Assembly (NCBI GenBank): GCA_961205875.1
Contig: OY540820.1
Span: forward strand, 11,842,001-11,906,000
Direction: 5' to 3'
Length of the DNA: 64,000 nt
Source of the DNA: Sialis fuliginosa
Lineage: Eukaryota; Arthropoda; Insecta; Megaloptera; Sialidae
Shown here: one piece after another, positions 23,736-35,637 of the stretch
Layout of the letters: the number at the start of each line of letters is the position of its first letter
Position numbering within the stretch: position 1 is the first letter of the stretch
Notes under the pieces: model-generated
The model's database searches: none
Seen by the model: only the letters and a program-made list of their open reading frames with translations
Told to the model about the DNA's origin: nothing
Translations under genes and position numbers: made by a program

Positions 23736-24651
23736 AGCGTATGTATTGCTATTCACTTTATTTTTAGAATAATAACAGATATTTTTTGTAACCAAGCATA
23801 CCTTTATGGACATAAAATGATGTCGGTCACTAATCAGCTCATATATGGAATAATTATATTAGTACATTTTGTAGTATTTAGGCAGCCCTACGTGCTAGAA
23901 CTGGCGATGTGTTCGGAACACAAAAGATAAAACACAGGGTCTCTACGTGTTGTACACCTGAAAGCGACCTCCCTGTAATTGCATTATTCAGTATTCCTGA
24001 AAGGTTAAATCCTGAAAGTTGGGAAGAAGCACTATAAATCAGATTGTTCGTTCGACCTGGTTCGATTCCATTCGATTTGTCAGCGGTATTTAAACTGTTT
24101 ATGTTCCAAACAGATATAATTTCTAATTTTCGTTTACTTACATCTTATTTTATTGATTTGCTTGTTCTGAATCTACTTTTTGGCGTGTATTTCTGATTTC
24201 TATAAACAATTTTAATAAAAAAACAATCATTGTATTAAAATTTTTATATTTTTTTGCACTAAATTGATTTTATAATCTTTCTATGTAACTCCATTTTTAT
24301 TAATATTATTCATTACCCATTGAGAAAACCTAGGTAATTAATTATAATTGTATGTATTGATAACAAAAGTTTTTCACAAACTAAAATAAATCTTGTAATT
24401 AAAGCAATATTATATTAACTTATAGATATCTATTATGCATAAATACAGTGAATGTTCTGGAACTGATTATTTCCTTAAACGATCAATATTTAATTATAAT
24501 TATTCTGCACCTGCATAAGGATCACATTACAGAAGTTTCACTATATTTTACTAAAGTAATAAAATATAATATTATTTAAGAAATGTTTGATATATGTAGT
24601 AAAGTAGTAACTTAAAAATTGAAGTATACTTTCTTTAAACTTTTTTGATAT
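23736..24651. other. gene-free AT-rich stretch
   Basis: Nothing supportable. A moderately GC-rich patch around 23880-24060 has no open frame of note. Confidence 0.5.
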
Positions 24652-24957
24652 TCACTGGCTAAGAAGTATACGGTTTCTTCTTTTAACATTGTATTTAATA
24701 TCGGAGTTTATAGAGAGGTCAAAGTTAATCAATTGGCCGATATTGATTTCCTGTTTGGGAAGTTTTTCACTTGTTAATCGCTCACTGTTTTCATTAAATT
24801 CAATATAAATTAAATATGTTGTATTTGTATTTAAATTAACACATATGAGATTTCGTTTAATTAATTCTGTGCTTTTAAAATCATTAACTGTTGCTTTTAT
24901 AATTATATCATAAAATATTCTAAACTCTAAACGTCCCAAACATATGTATTCAAGTAC
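24652..24957 (-). CDS. candidate 3'-terminal exon, gene unknown
   Basis: On the - strand a frame of 101 codons plus stop begins exactly after a possible acceptor (ATTTATCACATAG|G) and has no internal ATG near its start, as expected of a terminal exon. The amino-acid composition is mixed (for example KLPKQEINIGQLINFDLSIN and NVKRRNRILLSQ at the end) rather than the lysine, phenylalanine and isoleucine noise seen elsewhere. No upstream exon, polyadenylation context or known domain was identified. It could be a decayed gene or a chance frame. Confidence 0.28.
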   Translation of the reverse strand, partial: VLEYICLGRLEFRIFYDIIIKATVNDFKSTELIKRNLICVNLNTNTTYLIYIEFNENSERLTSEKLPKQEINIGQLINFDLSINSDIKYNVKRRNRILLSQ

Positions 24958-25017
24958 CTATGTGATAAATTATGACTTGAATATATTATGTAATTTTAAA
25001 GAAATATTTTTTTAACA

Positions 25018-25424
25018 GTACAATGTTTGTTACCAGTTCACGGTTAAACCGATTTTGATAAAATTTGGTAGTGAGATAGCTTGCATCCCGATGAAGGACA
25101 TAGGCTACTTCGTATGTCGAAAATTCAACCCCTAAGAAATTGTAAGGGGGTGGAAAAATTAAAACAAATTTTGAGTAATAGATATTTTACATGAAGGGTT
25201 GTAATTGGTTTTATTCGATCCGATGGAAAAAATACCACGGGGGTGCGGTAATAGAAGGAAAAACAACCCCCTATCTCACATAGCAGTCGAGATATTTTCG
25301 ATTTTGCATAATAAATGAAAACCAAAATATAGAAAAATTTTATATTTTACCCCCTGTAAAAATATCATGGAGATGTGGGTTTCGAAATCCACGCGAGTGA
25401 AGCCGCGGGTAGCAGCTAGTTTTT
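25018..25424 (+). repeat. RTE-like non-LTR retroposon 3' end
   Basis: The block contains ACCGATTTTGATAAAATTTGGT, GACATAGGCTACTT, repeated AACCCC patches and ends CGCGAGTGAAGCCGCGGGTA then GCAGCTAGT. This run of motifs is typical of RTE-type 3' tails in many insects. No reverse transcriptase is present. Confidence 0.7.
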
Positions 25425-26704
25425 AATAAACTTATTTAGTAATTAAGTACTCATGTATATTAAAAAAATATTATTAATATGCATAGTATGTTGTTACTAT
25501 ATTAACATTTTATTGTGAATAAAAATAAATATAACTTATATCTACGTGGTACAAAATCTTGGCGGTGGTAAATTTGGTTTACAATTTAATGAACAAAAAT
25601 GATAGAATTTATCCTATTTTAATTGTACGTTTTAGTATTTATTAAAAAATGTTCATTTTAGTTGTTTCTTTTTCTCCTGAAACAGTCAAACATCATTTCA
25701 GGCTTTTTATTATTCAGTGAACGTTTCATCATTTTAAGGAACGCTATAAATTAATTATCTGTTCCGCAAATTTCTTGTCTGCATTTCTAATATACAGTTT
25801 ATATTCTAAAATAATGTATGATATAGATTTAAATATTTAATAATAAATATTATCCTTTGAAGAAACAAAATCGACTAGTAGGTACGTACTCATTTTAAAT
25901 GGTGTACCCTCTGAATAACATTTATTAAATATGGAAAATATGCGTGCCCGTTCTACTATACATTATATTATATCCCTAATTCCTATATAAACTAAATTTT
26001 AAGGTAAGCTAATTTTTATCAATATTTTGTTCATTTTTTTTAAATTTTCATCATGGAATTCGGTGATTTTTTTAAATTTTCGACCCCCTCCCCTATGTAA
26101 AAATTCGTAAGATAAAATATACCATTTGTTATATTGATTAGCATGATTATAAGTACATTTTTCTAAGGAAAACCTACATAAGTAACAGAAGAAAAGTAGA
26201 TTTATGAGTACCTGCTACACTCTACGTAAGGATTCTTAAATATAATTTATAATAATATTTGATTATACGTTTAAAAGATTCGATTTTCGGGTATGACAAA
26301 TATATTCTCAGAAGTAACTTTCAAAATAAGTAAAATCATATAAAACATCAGACATAATTTTCTATCAAGTAATTAATACATTTTTAAAAAGTTATGTAAT
26401 TAATATTTCCAAGATGGCAATTATATAATTTTTAATTAAACAATTGTTGACATATGATTTTATACATTCTATAAATGTTTTAAAATGTTCAGAAACTTTA
26501 ATGAACTTTGATTGTTTCTTCTTTCAACGTTTATTTTCACTCGAAACAAAATTCATTTATTTAGTTCCGTTATTTAAACTTTAATTTTCATTTTATATTC
26601 AATTATTATTATTATATTATTAGAAAAATGTTGTATTGATATTATTTTGTATTTTTTAAACATATGTTCGAACATATAGTTATAAAATTATTATTAATAT
26701 ATCG
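25425..26704. other. AT-rich stretch without a recognised gene
   Basis: No gene, TIR pair or RNA-like structure was found. Confidence 0.5.
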
Positions 26705-27380
26705 AAGATATGGGAATTTGCGATCGTTTTAGAATAAGACACAAAAATTGTTTTCCGATTTCAAAATTTTAAATTGATCATTCCGTTTCAAGTCAAGACA
26801 AACATTTTTCGTACCGTTTCTGTGTGTGTGTGTGTCTGTCCTCTGAATCCTTGTCACACGCATAACTCATGAACCACTGAACCGATATTAATGAAACTTG
26901 GTTGGATGGTTGGACCCACCTTAAAATCATCAAAATCGAGGTGACATCTCAAAATTTTTTTTCAATATATCTCAAGAACGATACATATTACGTAAAAATT
27001 TTATAGAATCTTTTTTGTTGAGCATTCAATTTCCTATAATATAGATCTACAATGTTTATTGTAAAATATTCCTTTACAAAGATTTATCCTAATTTACTTT
27101 AAAAAATCGTGTATCTTTTTTCAATTGACATTTTAATTATCATTATGACGTTTTAAATCTCATTTTGACGTTTTAGATTAAAATTGAAACTGTCAAAAAA
27201 CTAAAAATATACTCGAAAAAAAAATAACCAGGTACGTCTTATGAAAAATTTCGAACTAATATTTTTTAGTAAAATTGTATAATATTAAAATTGAACACGT
27301 TATCAAGTTTTATTAAAAAGTTCAATAATTAACTACCTTTGGTGAATTTAGCCCGAGGAAGTATTTACTCGTCAGATATT
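26705..27380 (-). repeat. dispersed repeat R3, inverted copy
   Basis: It reads as the reverse complement of 15790-16455: ATCGAAGATA, GCGATCGTTTTAGAATAAGA, CCGTTTCAAGTCAAGACAAA, a (TG)n/CTGTC run, GAAACTTGGTTGGATGGTTGG, ATTCAATTTCCTATAATATA and GGTGAATTTAGCCCGAGGAA. A second, complete-looking copy allows the repeat to be bounded at about 670 bp. Confidence 0.8.
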
Positions 27381-27854
27381 TTTCTTATTTCTGCAGTTTC
27401 TGAAAACTATGCAGTAAGTAATTTGTTTTCAGGTGACCTATATGTTTCATCTAAATGAAAGAAATCTGACGCTGGAGTTCCCTAAGGATAACTTGAGGCT
27501 ACAGCAAACATAATATTTGACTTGCAATTAGATTTCTACGTATAAAAATGTTTACATGTTGTGCTGTATTTGTTTTTTCAAGGAAACGAATACACTTTTT
27601 TTATAATTAGATACCAAAAACAAGATAAATATTGTCTGTTTTTGTATTATTGGATTATAAAGCTAACAGATAATATTTGATAAAACGATGCCTTATTGGA
27701 GTTTATTAAATCTATAGTTAACAAATTGTGAAATAAAAATATAAAAATGAAATAAAATAACTATTATTTCCTGAGGTTTATATATATGAACAACCAAATT
27801 AAATTTTTTTAAATGCTATAGTCACTACACTTTTTTGTACGTAAAACATAACAA
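27381..27854. other. gene-free stretch
   Basis: A patch near 27470-27500 (GACGCTGGAGTTCCC) is slightly GC-rich but no frame or splice site is convincing. Confidence 0.45.
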
Positions 27855-28195
27855 AAATATCTGCCATGGGAGCCTCGGGACTTTCTTATACGTAATACTG
27901 ACAGTGAACAGTACACGTGATTCTTATTTTATTAAAACATATTTCTGTCAAACCAATAAAAATGAATGGGGCATAAATACTTTGTAAAAAAAAAAACTTT
28001 TTCCGACTTGATTTACTATTATCGTCACTGCTTATTCCTTATGTTACCTAACATAACAAAATATATCCTATAACCTGGTCGGAGAGCATATTTATGAATG
28101 AAAAAAAAACACGTTTATCGAATAAGTGGTTCACGAGTTATAAGCGCACTAACGGACAGGCAGACAGACAGAGATAACAAGAAAAATGAAAAATA
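27855..28195 (+). repeat. R1 copy plus retroposon tail
   Basis: R1 marks GCCATGGGAGCCTCGGGACT and ACGTAATACTGACAGTGAAC start the block. From about 28065 a different tail follows (CCTATAACCTGGTCGGAGAG, GCGCACTAACGGACAGGCAG), also found near 44040 and 40890. Confidence 0.7.
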
Positions 28196-29460
28196 CAAAT
28201 TCACATTATGTATGCATATAGTAAATATATTAAACATTGAAATTTACTAGTACATAAATATATATACTTGGAAAATATTATTTAGTTGTACGGTATATTA
28301 CATAAGTTGTCCAACTTATATTTAAATATGTAGTTAAAAAGTCTTTAAATAAAATTATAATACGTAAAAATGTATCTTCAGCTGTTGAATTGTTACAACA
28401 TACTCTGCAGTGGCTATATATTAAAAAAAAAACAGTGCTCATATAATAAATCATTGAGATGTTCTCATTTGATAACTACGTATTGATTTCAAAATGAAAT
28501 AACATATATCATACCTGATTTTTGTTCAGATAAATGGCAATAATTCAAGATCAGCATGAGTTATAAACCGGCAACAAAAGTTCAAATCTTTTCTGTTTAC
28601 GAACATTAATAATGAAAAATAACCCGATTTCGTCAAATATTATTAATGACATATTTATAAATATTCACGAGGGCTTCAAATTTTGTAGGTGTTATTTAAA
28701 AATATAACATTTTACTTGTTAGTTTGTTATGATAATTTTTGTGTTCTGCACTGGAATCGGGAAACAGAAACATTCATGTTTGTTTGTCTGTCCGTCTGAC
28801 TAACAACTAACCTATCAAGCTGAGATTAAAGAAAATGATTGACCAATAACATACCTGAGTTATAAATATTAAATTTTTCGCGTATTTTTAAGTTTCCAAA
28901 AATTATTCAACTCCGGTGAGTGTTTTATCAAATAAAATAAAAGTTGATTATTCAAAAATATGTTATTATTTAATTTTTAGTATAGCAAACTTTAAAAAAA
29001 ATTGTCTGGTAATATCTTTAAAAAAAAAAAAAAATGGGAATATGTATAATGATTCCGAGATCTCAAGAAAAATATCAGCACTCGTCGCATCTACGCATTT
29101 TTTTCTCAAAAATAATTGTTATAAAAATATATAGTATCACACATTTGAAGCCATTTGTTTTCTGATGGGAAAATTATTAAATATAATTAATATATTTAAA
29201 ATTGAAAAAAATTATATACGGTACAGGATACTAGTAAACGAGGTTTGACTCGTACTTGTTAAATTTTTGTAAAATAAAGTCGTACTCTATCTTAATATCG
29301 TATCTCATACATTTAGATTATAAATATTTTGACCAATTACTATTATTAAACCTAGAAACGAAGAACTGTCAAATCAATTTAAAATATTAAATTTTATGTT
29401 TTTCTACAACCTTTTAAAAAAGTAATCTTTTACACTGATATTTCAGTGCGAAATAAAAGA
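28196..29460. other. AT-rich stretch without a recognised gene
   Basis: Nothing supportable. The + frame at 28916-29134 is low-complexity and poly-lysine rich. Confidence 0.5.
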
Positions 29461-29519
29461 GTGAAATAAAATAACTTTATTTAATAGAATTTGAATATAA
29501 ATATTATTATATTGTTGAC

Positions 29520-29751
29520 AATATAAATGAAATTACATTCGATCGAAAAGAACGTATTTAATGCTATACAAATAGTTTTACGAAACTGTAAAAATTGCAG
29601 AATATGTAGAAAATATAATTTTTATAATTTAATGTATTTTCTTAAAGAAATATTATATTAATTTATGATAATAATCTATGTATTTAAAATATAATATTAT
29701 AGTGACGTTAGACGTGAATTCCGGCCGGAATTCCGGTCCACCTCTAATAAA
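29520..29751. mobile_element. truncated copy of the palindromic-TIR MITE
   Basis: The stretch around ATCGAAAAGAACGTATTTAATGC, AATTGCAGAATATGTAGAAAA and the terminus GTGAATTCCGGCCGGAATTCC matches the right half of the element at 6759-7113. The left terminus is missing. Confidence 0.75.
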
Positions 29752-30605
29752 ATCCAATTCTGAATTGTTTAAACATACATACTTATTATAACAACGCAAT
29801 ACAAATACTCATTCAGCTGATTATTACACTGTGGTCGTTGAGTTTCTTCTACAAACACAAAATTAACCATATCAAAATTAAATCACAGAACTTCATTATA
29901 ATTTTAAGATTAATAAAATAAACGTTTCTGAATGTATTTTATTCAATGTTTATTCGTAGAAAGAAAATGTAATTGTCTCAGAGTTTAATAATACCAGAAC
30001 ACAATTAATTAAATTCTATAATTGAACACTCAAGAAATATCAACCGTTTTTGAAAATCGCGTTTTATTCAAGAACACTGTATTAATATTTAATATTATTT
30101 GAGAAATATAATCTGTCAGTTTATTTGTATTAAGGAAATAAACCTCATGTATAAAGAAATGATTAAATTATATGATTTCTTTAGAAATATCATAACAAAC
30201 AAGGTTGTATAAATAATAAAAAAATTAATACTAATTATAATAATGCCCTTTTGTATTATTATTTTGTATCGTATATATGTATTATTAGCCCAGGAAATAA
30301 AGGAAAAAATACAAGGAAAATGTATGAGGTGCCAAATTTAAACAGTGATTAGAATATGTCCAAATGTATATTTCCTGAAAACTCCCTAGCAAAATTTGTT
30401 CCGGAACACCCTCAACCAAGGGCCCAAAGTTTTGTTTTACAATGAACGGAATGTTTAATCAACCCCGTCTTTCGCATTTTAAATAGATAATTAAATTATC
30501 TACAACCTTTTTTATTATTATTTTCACCAAAAATAATTGTATACCTTTCAAAATGGTAGTCAAACTAAAAATTTTACTTTAAAAATGTAAAATTTTGAGT
30601 TCGAC
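29752..30605. other. AT-rich stretch without a recognised gene
   Basis: Nothing supportable. Confidence 0.5.
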
Positions 30606-30785
30606 AGACTTTTTTTATTAATGGGCTTGTTTTTTCTATGTAATTCTCACAAACTCATGTTACTAATAAAACCTTTTATTTTGTTCATGTTTTTTCTCCA
30701 GTAATAGCAAAGATAAAACCAGTAATGAGCACGCAGTGATGGACACTTGGTAATGATTACAAAATAATAAATAATATAAATATTT
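30606..30785 (+). repeat. T1 MITE fragment
   Basis: It includes ATGGGCTTGTTTTTTCTATG, CTCATGTTACTAATAAAACC, CCAGTAATGAGCACGCAGTG and GATGGACACTTGG. The copy has an internal deletion, and neither terminus is present. Confidence 0.75.
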
Positions 30786-30884
30786 TTTCTTATTTAAAAA
30801 ATAATTCGAAAATTAAAAAATTAACAAGAGTAAATATCCGTTTTCGGTTATGTTATTACGTTCAAAAAAATTCATTTGATACAT

Positions 30885-31010
30885 GAATTAATTAATTAAT
30901 TAATATTATTTTATTTTTATTTTTTTATTAGTTTGTCAGAAATATGTTTTACATGGTTTACTGTCAGGATTACGTCAAAGAAAGTCCCGTGGCAGATATT
31001 TATTCTTTAT
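30885..31010 (-). repeat. R1, reverse-orientation copy
   Basis: It reads TTAGTTTGTCAGAAATATGTTTT, GTTTACTGTCAGGATTACGT and AAAGAAAGTCCCGTGGCAGA, the reverse complement of R1. Confidence 0.75.
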
Positions 31011-31560
31011 AATGCAGCATTCCAACATATTTAACTTAAAATATTTAACAATTTATTTTTTATTAAAAAAAGTGAAGCCATTTAAAATGTGATTTTTAAT
31101 GTCATTTTTAACACAGTTTTGGCATCACCTAGAACAATTCTACATAAGTTTTGGACGGAAATCGGTGAGACACCTGGGGGACCTTTTCTTGTTAAAGTTA
31201 CTCAATACTTAACTAATAAATAGATATTATAATATGTAAAATATCAGGATGATCCACATGTTCAATGTTTAATATTCATGAGAATGTATGGTTTTTGGTT
31301 TATATATTATAATAAGCAAGTAACTTGCAACGCTTGGTTGTAATGTTGACCTCCCCTTCAACCGGGTGCTGACACACCGGTGTTAGGACTTTGTTTGTGT
31401 ACAGTGATAATATGTCAATGTGGCCAATGATTAATTACTACACCAGAATGCATCCATACCCATCCCCCTTCGTCGCTCGCTTGTCCTCATCCAAAAGCAC
31501 TAATTACATAAGCCCAAACGTTATAGATTTAAAATTATTTCACACAAGGTGTGTTTTTCG
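31011..31560. other. gene-free stretch with one GC-richer patch
   Basis: The interval 31330-31510 (for example CCGGGTGCTGACACACCGGTG and CATCCCCCTTCGTCGCTCGC) is richer in GC than its neighbours, but no exon with paired splice sites is apparent. Confidence 0.4.
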
Positions 31561-31564
31561 TTAT

Positions 31565-32212
31565 TTAAAATATCTGCCTTGGGAACCACGGGACTTTCTT
31601 ATACCTAACCTAACCTAACAGTGAATTGTATACGTGATTCTTTGTTTATTAAAACATTTCTAACAAACTAACAAGAAAGAACAAAATGAATAATTTTATA
31701 TTTATATAACAAGTGATTTTTTTTAACGTAATAACGTAATACATTTTTTTCTCTGTTATGAACCATTTGAATTATAATTATTTTTTTTTCAAAAATTCGT
31801 TTTTACAAAAAAATGAATAGAACATAAATTATAGATATAGATATTACCTACATTTTTTAACTTGACCATTTTTCTCTATTTCGCACTGTAATTCGAAAAA
31901 TTAAAAAATCGACGTAGGTAAACATTCGTATCCGGTTGAAAGATCGTTTTCAAAAATAAGACGTTTTCTTCCCAGCCAAAAATTAATCTTAAACATAAAA
32001 TATCAGCCTTCTACGATTTGTCATATTTGAGTTACAGCGCTTACAGACAGACAGACGGACACGCAGACATCATGGCGAAAATAGTCAGAATGGATTCAGG
32101 GAAGGTCAAAATAGATAATTCCGTCAAAATCCGGAGTTCGAAAAAAATCGACTTCACTATACTTACTTATACTAATGTATATTTCATATACATGGTAGGT
32201 ATAAGAAAGTAA
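31565..32212 (+). repeat. R1-to-R2 retroposon copy with telomere-like insertion
   Basis: It starts GGGAACCACGGGACTTTCTT and ends GGTATAAGAAAGTAAAA, so an ACTTTCTTATAC motif and its complement bracket the unit. At 31598-31619, where other copies read ACGTAATCCTAACAGTG, this one reads CCTAACCTAACCTAACAGTG. The R2 part at 32035 carries CAGACAGACAGACGGACACG. Confidence 0.7.
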
Positions 32213-32299
32213 AAATTTATCCGATTCGAATTTTATACCAAAATATATTATGAGAAGCCAGAGATTTTTTTTTAAATTGGTTTTATAATTTTGATACCT

Positions 32300-32957
32300 G
32301 TAGTCCAGGCTGTGGAGGCTAAAACAGATTATTTTTGCGTGCAGTTTTAATACTTACAGGATATGTTACAAAAGTGGTGTAGAATAATACCCCAATTTTG
32401 CTCCGATTTTGGTTGTCCGCGACGGGAGTTAACCATGGTTCAATTGCAAAATTCTTCAGGTTTTCTGATTTTTGCTTAAAAGCGGTCTAAATAAGTATTA
32501 TACAAAAAAAAGTTTTAAATAAAAGTTAAGCGCTACAAAATTCCCTACAACCTACATTTTGAAAAAAATTAATTTGTTTATCCGCTACACTGATTAAAAT
32601 GGCTGAAAACACACTTTTTTTAAGCTGTATAACTAATAAAGTTTAAAGTTTTTTAATTTGATACTCCTGGAAAATAAACATTCTGTAGTACAGAACATTC
32701 ACTGAAAATTAGGACCTGATATCTTCAACTGTTTTTGTTTTATTAGATTGTTAATAATGGAATCATGCTTGTCTTTGATTAACAATAAAAGTTTTTGCAA
32801 AACCTTAATTTTTGTACGACTGTTCTGTCGCGGACAAAATCGGAGCAAAATTAGGATAATATTCTACACCACTTTTGTAACATATCCTGTAAGTATTAAA
32901 ACTGTACGCAAAAATTCCTATTTTAGGTACTTTTTAGCCTAGCCAGCCTGGACTACT
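32300..32957. mobile_element. TIR element with about 130-bp inverted arms
   Basis: Both ends read GTAGTCCAGGCTG inward. The arms continue with GCGT.CAGTTTTAATACTT, ACAGGATATGTTACAAAAGT, GGTGTAGAATA and TTTTGCTCCGATTTTG. The right arm holds a small extra segment. The interior is non-coding. No certain target duplication is seen. Confidence 0.85.
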
Positions 32958-33782
32958 GAGCTTGTTACAATTATTTTTTCCATTATTTATCACTCGATAC
33001 ATGAATGGAATTACATAACTGCACCAAAATTTAAAAATAAAATAAATTGTACATTAAAAACATATTTTTGTTAAATTTAAATTTCTCAAAAACAAATTAA
33101 TGCACTTAAGGGGGAACACCACTGTGATGGGCTGCAAAATTGCTATTTTTGCGTCTTCTTTTTGAATTTAATTAAATTATTTTAGGACTGAGAGTACTTT
33201 TAACTTCATTTACACAAATTTTTATTGAAAAATATTTTTAAATTACAAAGTTTAAGACTGCCGTATAATTAGTAAAACAGCCACTAATATAAAATGTATG
33301 CGCAAAAAATTACTCCCACAGAGTAAAATTAAATAATTAAAATCTTGCGTTTGTTTATATTGTACCACATTTACAAATATTAAAGAGTACCTAATTTATA
33401 TTTTTTTACAATGTGGTTTCATCATTAAAAGAATAATGTTGTATATACATACATATATAAAATTTACAAAATTCACAAGGGAAATATATTTCTACAACTG
33501 ACAACAGTGGCTGCAAACAAAATTAAAACATTATTCTAAAACTTATTTGGTCGTGCGGCAAAACTATTGGAGAAGAAGAAGTTCAGACTGGAACTTTATT
33601 TTCATATAATAATTCTTCAGAATATCACTAAAAAAATCTTCCCTTCAATCGTCGACGTCCTCTCATCAGGGTTGTGGAAGGGGCAAAAATCAGTTTTTTC
33701 CGATTTTTCGGCTTTCTTTCAATTTAGAGTAAAAATTGTTGCATACAGAATTAAAGCTTATGAAATTTTCTACAACAACGGT
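32958..33782. other. gene-free stretch with one TTAA-type end
   Basis: TTAAGGGGGAACACCACTGTG at about 33106 resembles a TTAA-MITE terminus, and a related wording (TTAAGGGATAATTCCACTGTG) occurs at about 57149. No matching right end was found for either. Confidence 0.5.
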
Positions 33783-34030
33783 TAAGGTACTGGCACCAGT
33801 CTTGGATAAGACCCCAATAATGGCTATTTTTAAATTAAATTTAATGAATTAGAAATATTTGTTGATATTTGATTACTACCATTTCTGAATATGTCTATTT
33901 ACATTAGGTGCAAAATGGTGGACATTTAAACTAATTATTAGTATAATTTATTTATTATATTATCATAGCAACTGTTTTACATTGTTTCCAATTTGACGAT
34001 TCTTTCTTTTATATCTTTTGTGTACTCCAC
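33783..34030 (-). repeat. T1 MITE, right-half copy in reverse
   Basis: It begins TAAGGTACTGGCACCAGTCTTGG and continues through ACCCCAATAATGGC and AAATGGTGGACATTTAAACT, ending near TTTTGTGTACTCCACTAATT. Confidence 0.8.
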
Positions 34031-34371
34031 TAATTGTAATTGTAAGTAAGAACTGTCTGAATATATTAAAATTGTTGCCGAATATTATTTTCTTATTAAT
34101 GTAGTATTTTTATTGAAATACATTCAATTTTAATAAACTCAAAAGGTCATTATTCAGTGATGCAAACATTGGACTAAAAATATAATCTTTTTTGTAAATA
34201 ATTAAATTAGCTGGAGGGAGGAACTTCAAGATTTCTTAGTAACATTCTAAAGAACCATTATATAAAAAATATCCAGTAAGAATTATTTCTGAATTTATTT
34301 TTCCAACTTGGCACTTATATAATATGACGAATAAAAATTTCGACAATGCGTTTAGGAGTTAATCATACATA

Positions 34372-34887
34372 CACTACCCTGCAAAAGCTTAAGACCACCT
34401 GAAAAAATGTTGATTTTTGGACTTTCGTCTCAGTAATTTTTCTCTGTGAATGGTCCAATTTATTCAAAATGACTATTTGAGCTCGTTTTTCTTCCTTGTG
34501 CTTTCCCCATTTTCGTGTTTTCTGTAAAAAAAGATTTCTTTTTGGGATCACACAATATTAAGGCTAGGTCATTTGAAATGTGAAAACATTGCAATTGTCG
34601 GTACAAAAAATCGAATCACAAGGTAATAACATGATAATATATAGGTATTGTAAAGATAGAATATACTCACTAATTTGTCACCATGGCAAAGCTGAGACAA
34701 TTAGAATTGACACTTCGAAATACATGTGAGCGTCGGGTAACTAATCGACCGTCAAGTTATCGGGCGAAGGGCATATTTTATTACCGGTAAATACAATAAA
34801 TACATAGCGGTCAGAGACCGAGAAATATTTGCAAAAGCCCAAAAAAGGAAAAAATTTCAGATGGTCTTAAACATTTGCAGGGTAGTG
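34372..34887. mobile_element. Tc1/mariner-type element with transposase relic
   Basis: Ends are CACTACCCTGCAAAAGCTTA and, on the other strand, CACTACCCTGCAAATGTTTA. TA flanks each side (34370-34371, 34888-34889). On the - strand at about 34380-34510 a frame reads EEKRAQIVILNKLDHSQRKI, which fits the first helix-turn-helix of Tc1-type transposases. It then runs into the left TIR, so the catalytic DDE part is deleted. The 516-bp unit is a non-autonomous deletion derivative. Confidence 0.88.
34380..34520 (-). pseudogene. Tc1-type transposase N-terminal HTH relic
   Basis: Only the DNA-binding N-terminus survives, recognised by the RAQIV..L...HSQRKI pattern. An ATGGGGAAAGCACAAGGAAG start about 40 bp upstream is in another frame, so a frameshift separates the original start from the surviving helix. 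No catalytic domain remains. Confidence 0.6.
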
Positions 34888-35484
34888 TATATTACAAGTT
34901 GGAATTCCTATTTGTTAACACAAAAGGATTTTAAAATGACTCTTCGTATCCCAACCACTTGATATATTTCGACAACGTACTTAAATAAACAATATCTCAT
35001 TTTATACCTATGGAATTAATTTTGCTACAATAATTTTAAAATTTCATTTGATACGGTACATGTTTTTTTACTCCAATACGTTTCAAGCACAGCATTTTGT
35101 GAACCACCGAGTTTCTAATAGACGCATAAAAAACCTCTCGTAAAATGATAAAATGGGGAAATTACACTTATCCCGTTGTTTTTTATTTTCCAGGTGGATA
35201 ATCAGACGGTTTCTCCAAGATTAAAGCACGTCTCTTGTCGACTGAAATAATAAATTTAATAATGAAATAACAGTACACGTACTGCATTCAGAATACTTAC
35301 CCGTATTTCTATTTACATGACGAATAAAGTTAAACAAAAAACATGCTGAGTACTTACAAAGATAAACATTTCAAACGTCTGTAGCAAATAATATGTTTAT
35401 TTCGTAATCACATTGTTGAAAGAAAACTCATTTTAAATTAATATAAAAGAAACTATGGAATTCGAATTTAAAATACTAAAACTA
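34888..35484. other. gene-free stretch
   Basis: A good-looking acceptor, TTTTTTATTTTCCAG|GTGG, at about 35192 opens a short frame that stops after 18 codons. There is no further support. Confidence 0.45.
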
Positions 35485-35637
35485 TAAGGTAGTAGCACCA
35501 GTCTTGGCAAGGACCCTAGTAATGGAAAATTTTTAATTAAATGTACTGAATTAGAGATATTTGTTGATATTTGATTACTACTGTGCGTGATTTGATGACA
35601 ATCGGTCAATAGGTGTCAAAATGGTGGACATTTAAAT
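35485..35637 (-). repeat. T1 MITE fragment
   Basis: It begins TAAGGTAGTAGCACCAGTCTTGG and ends at AAATGGTGGACATTTAAATT. The remaining part of the element is absent. Confidence 0.8.
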
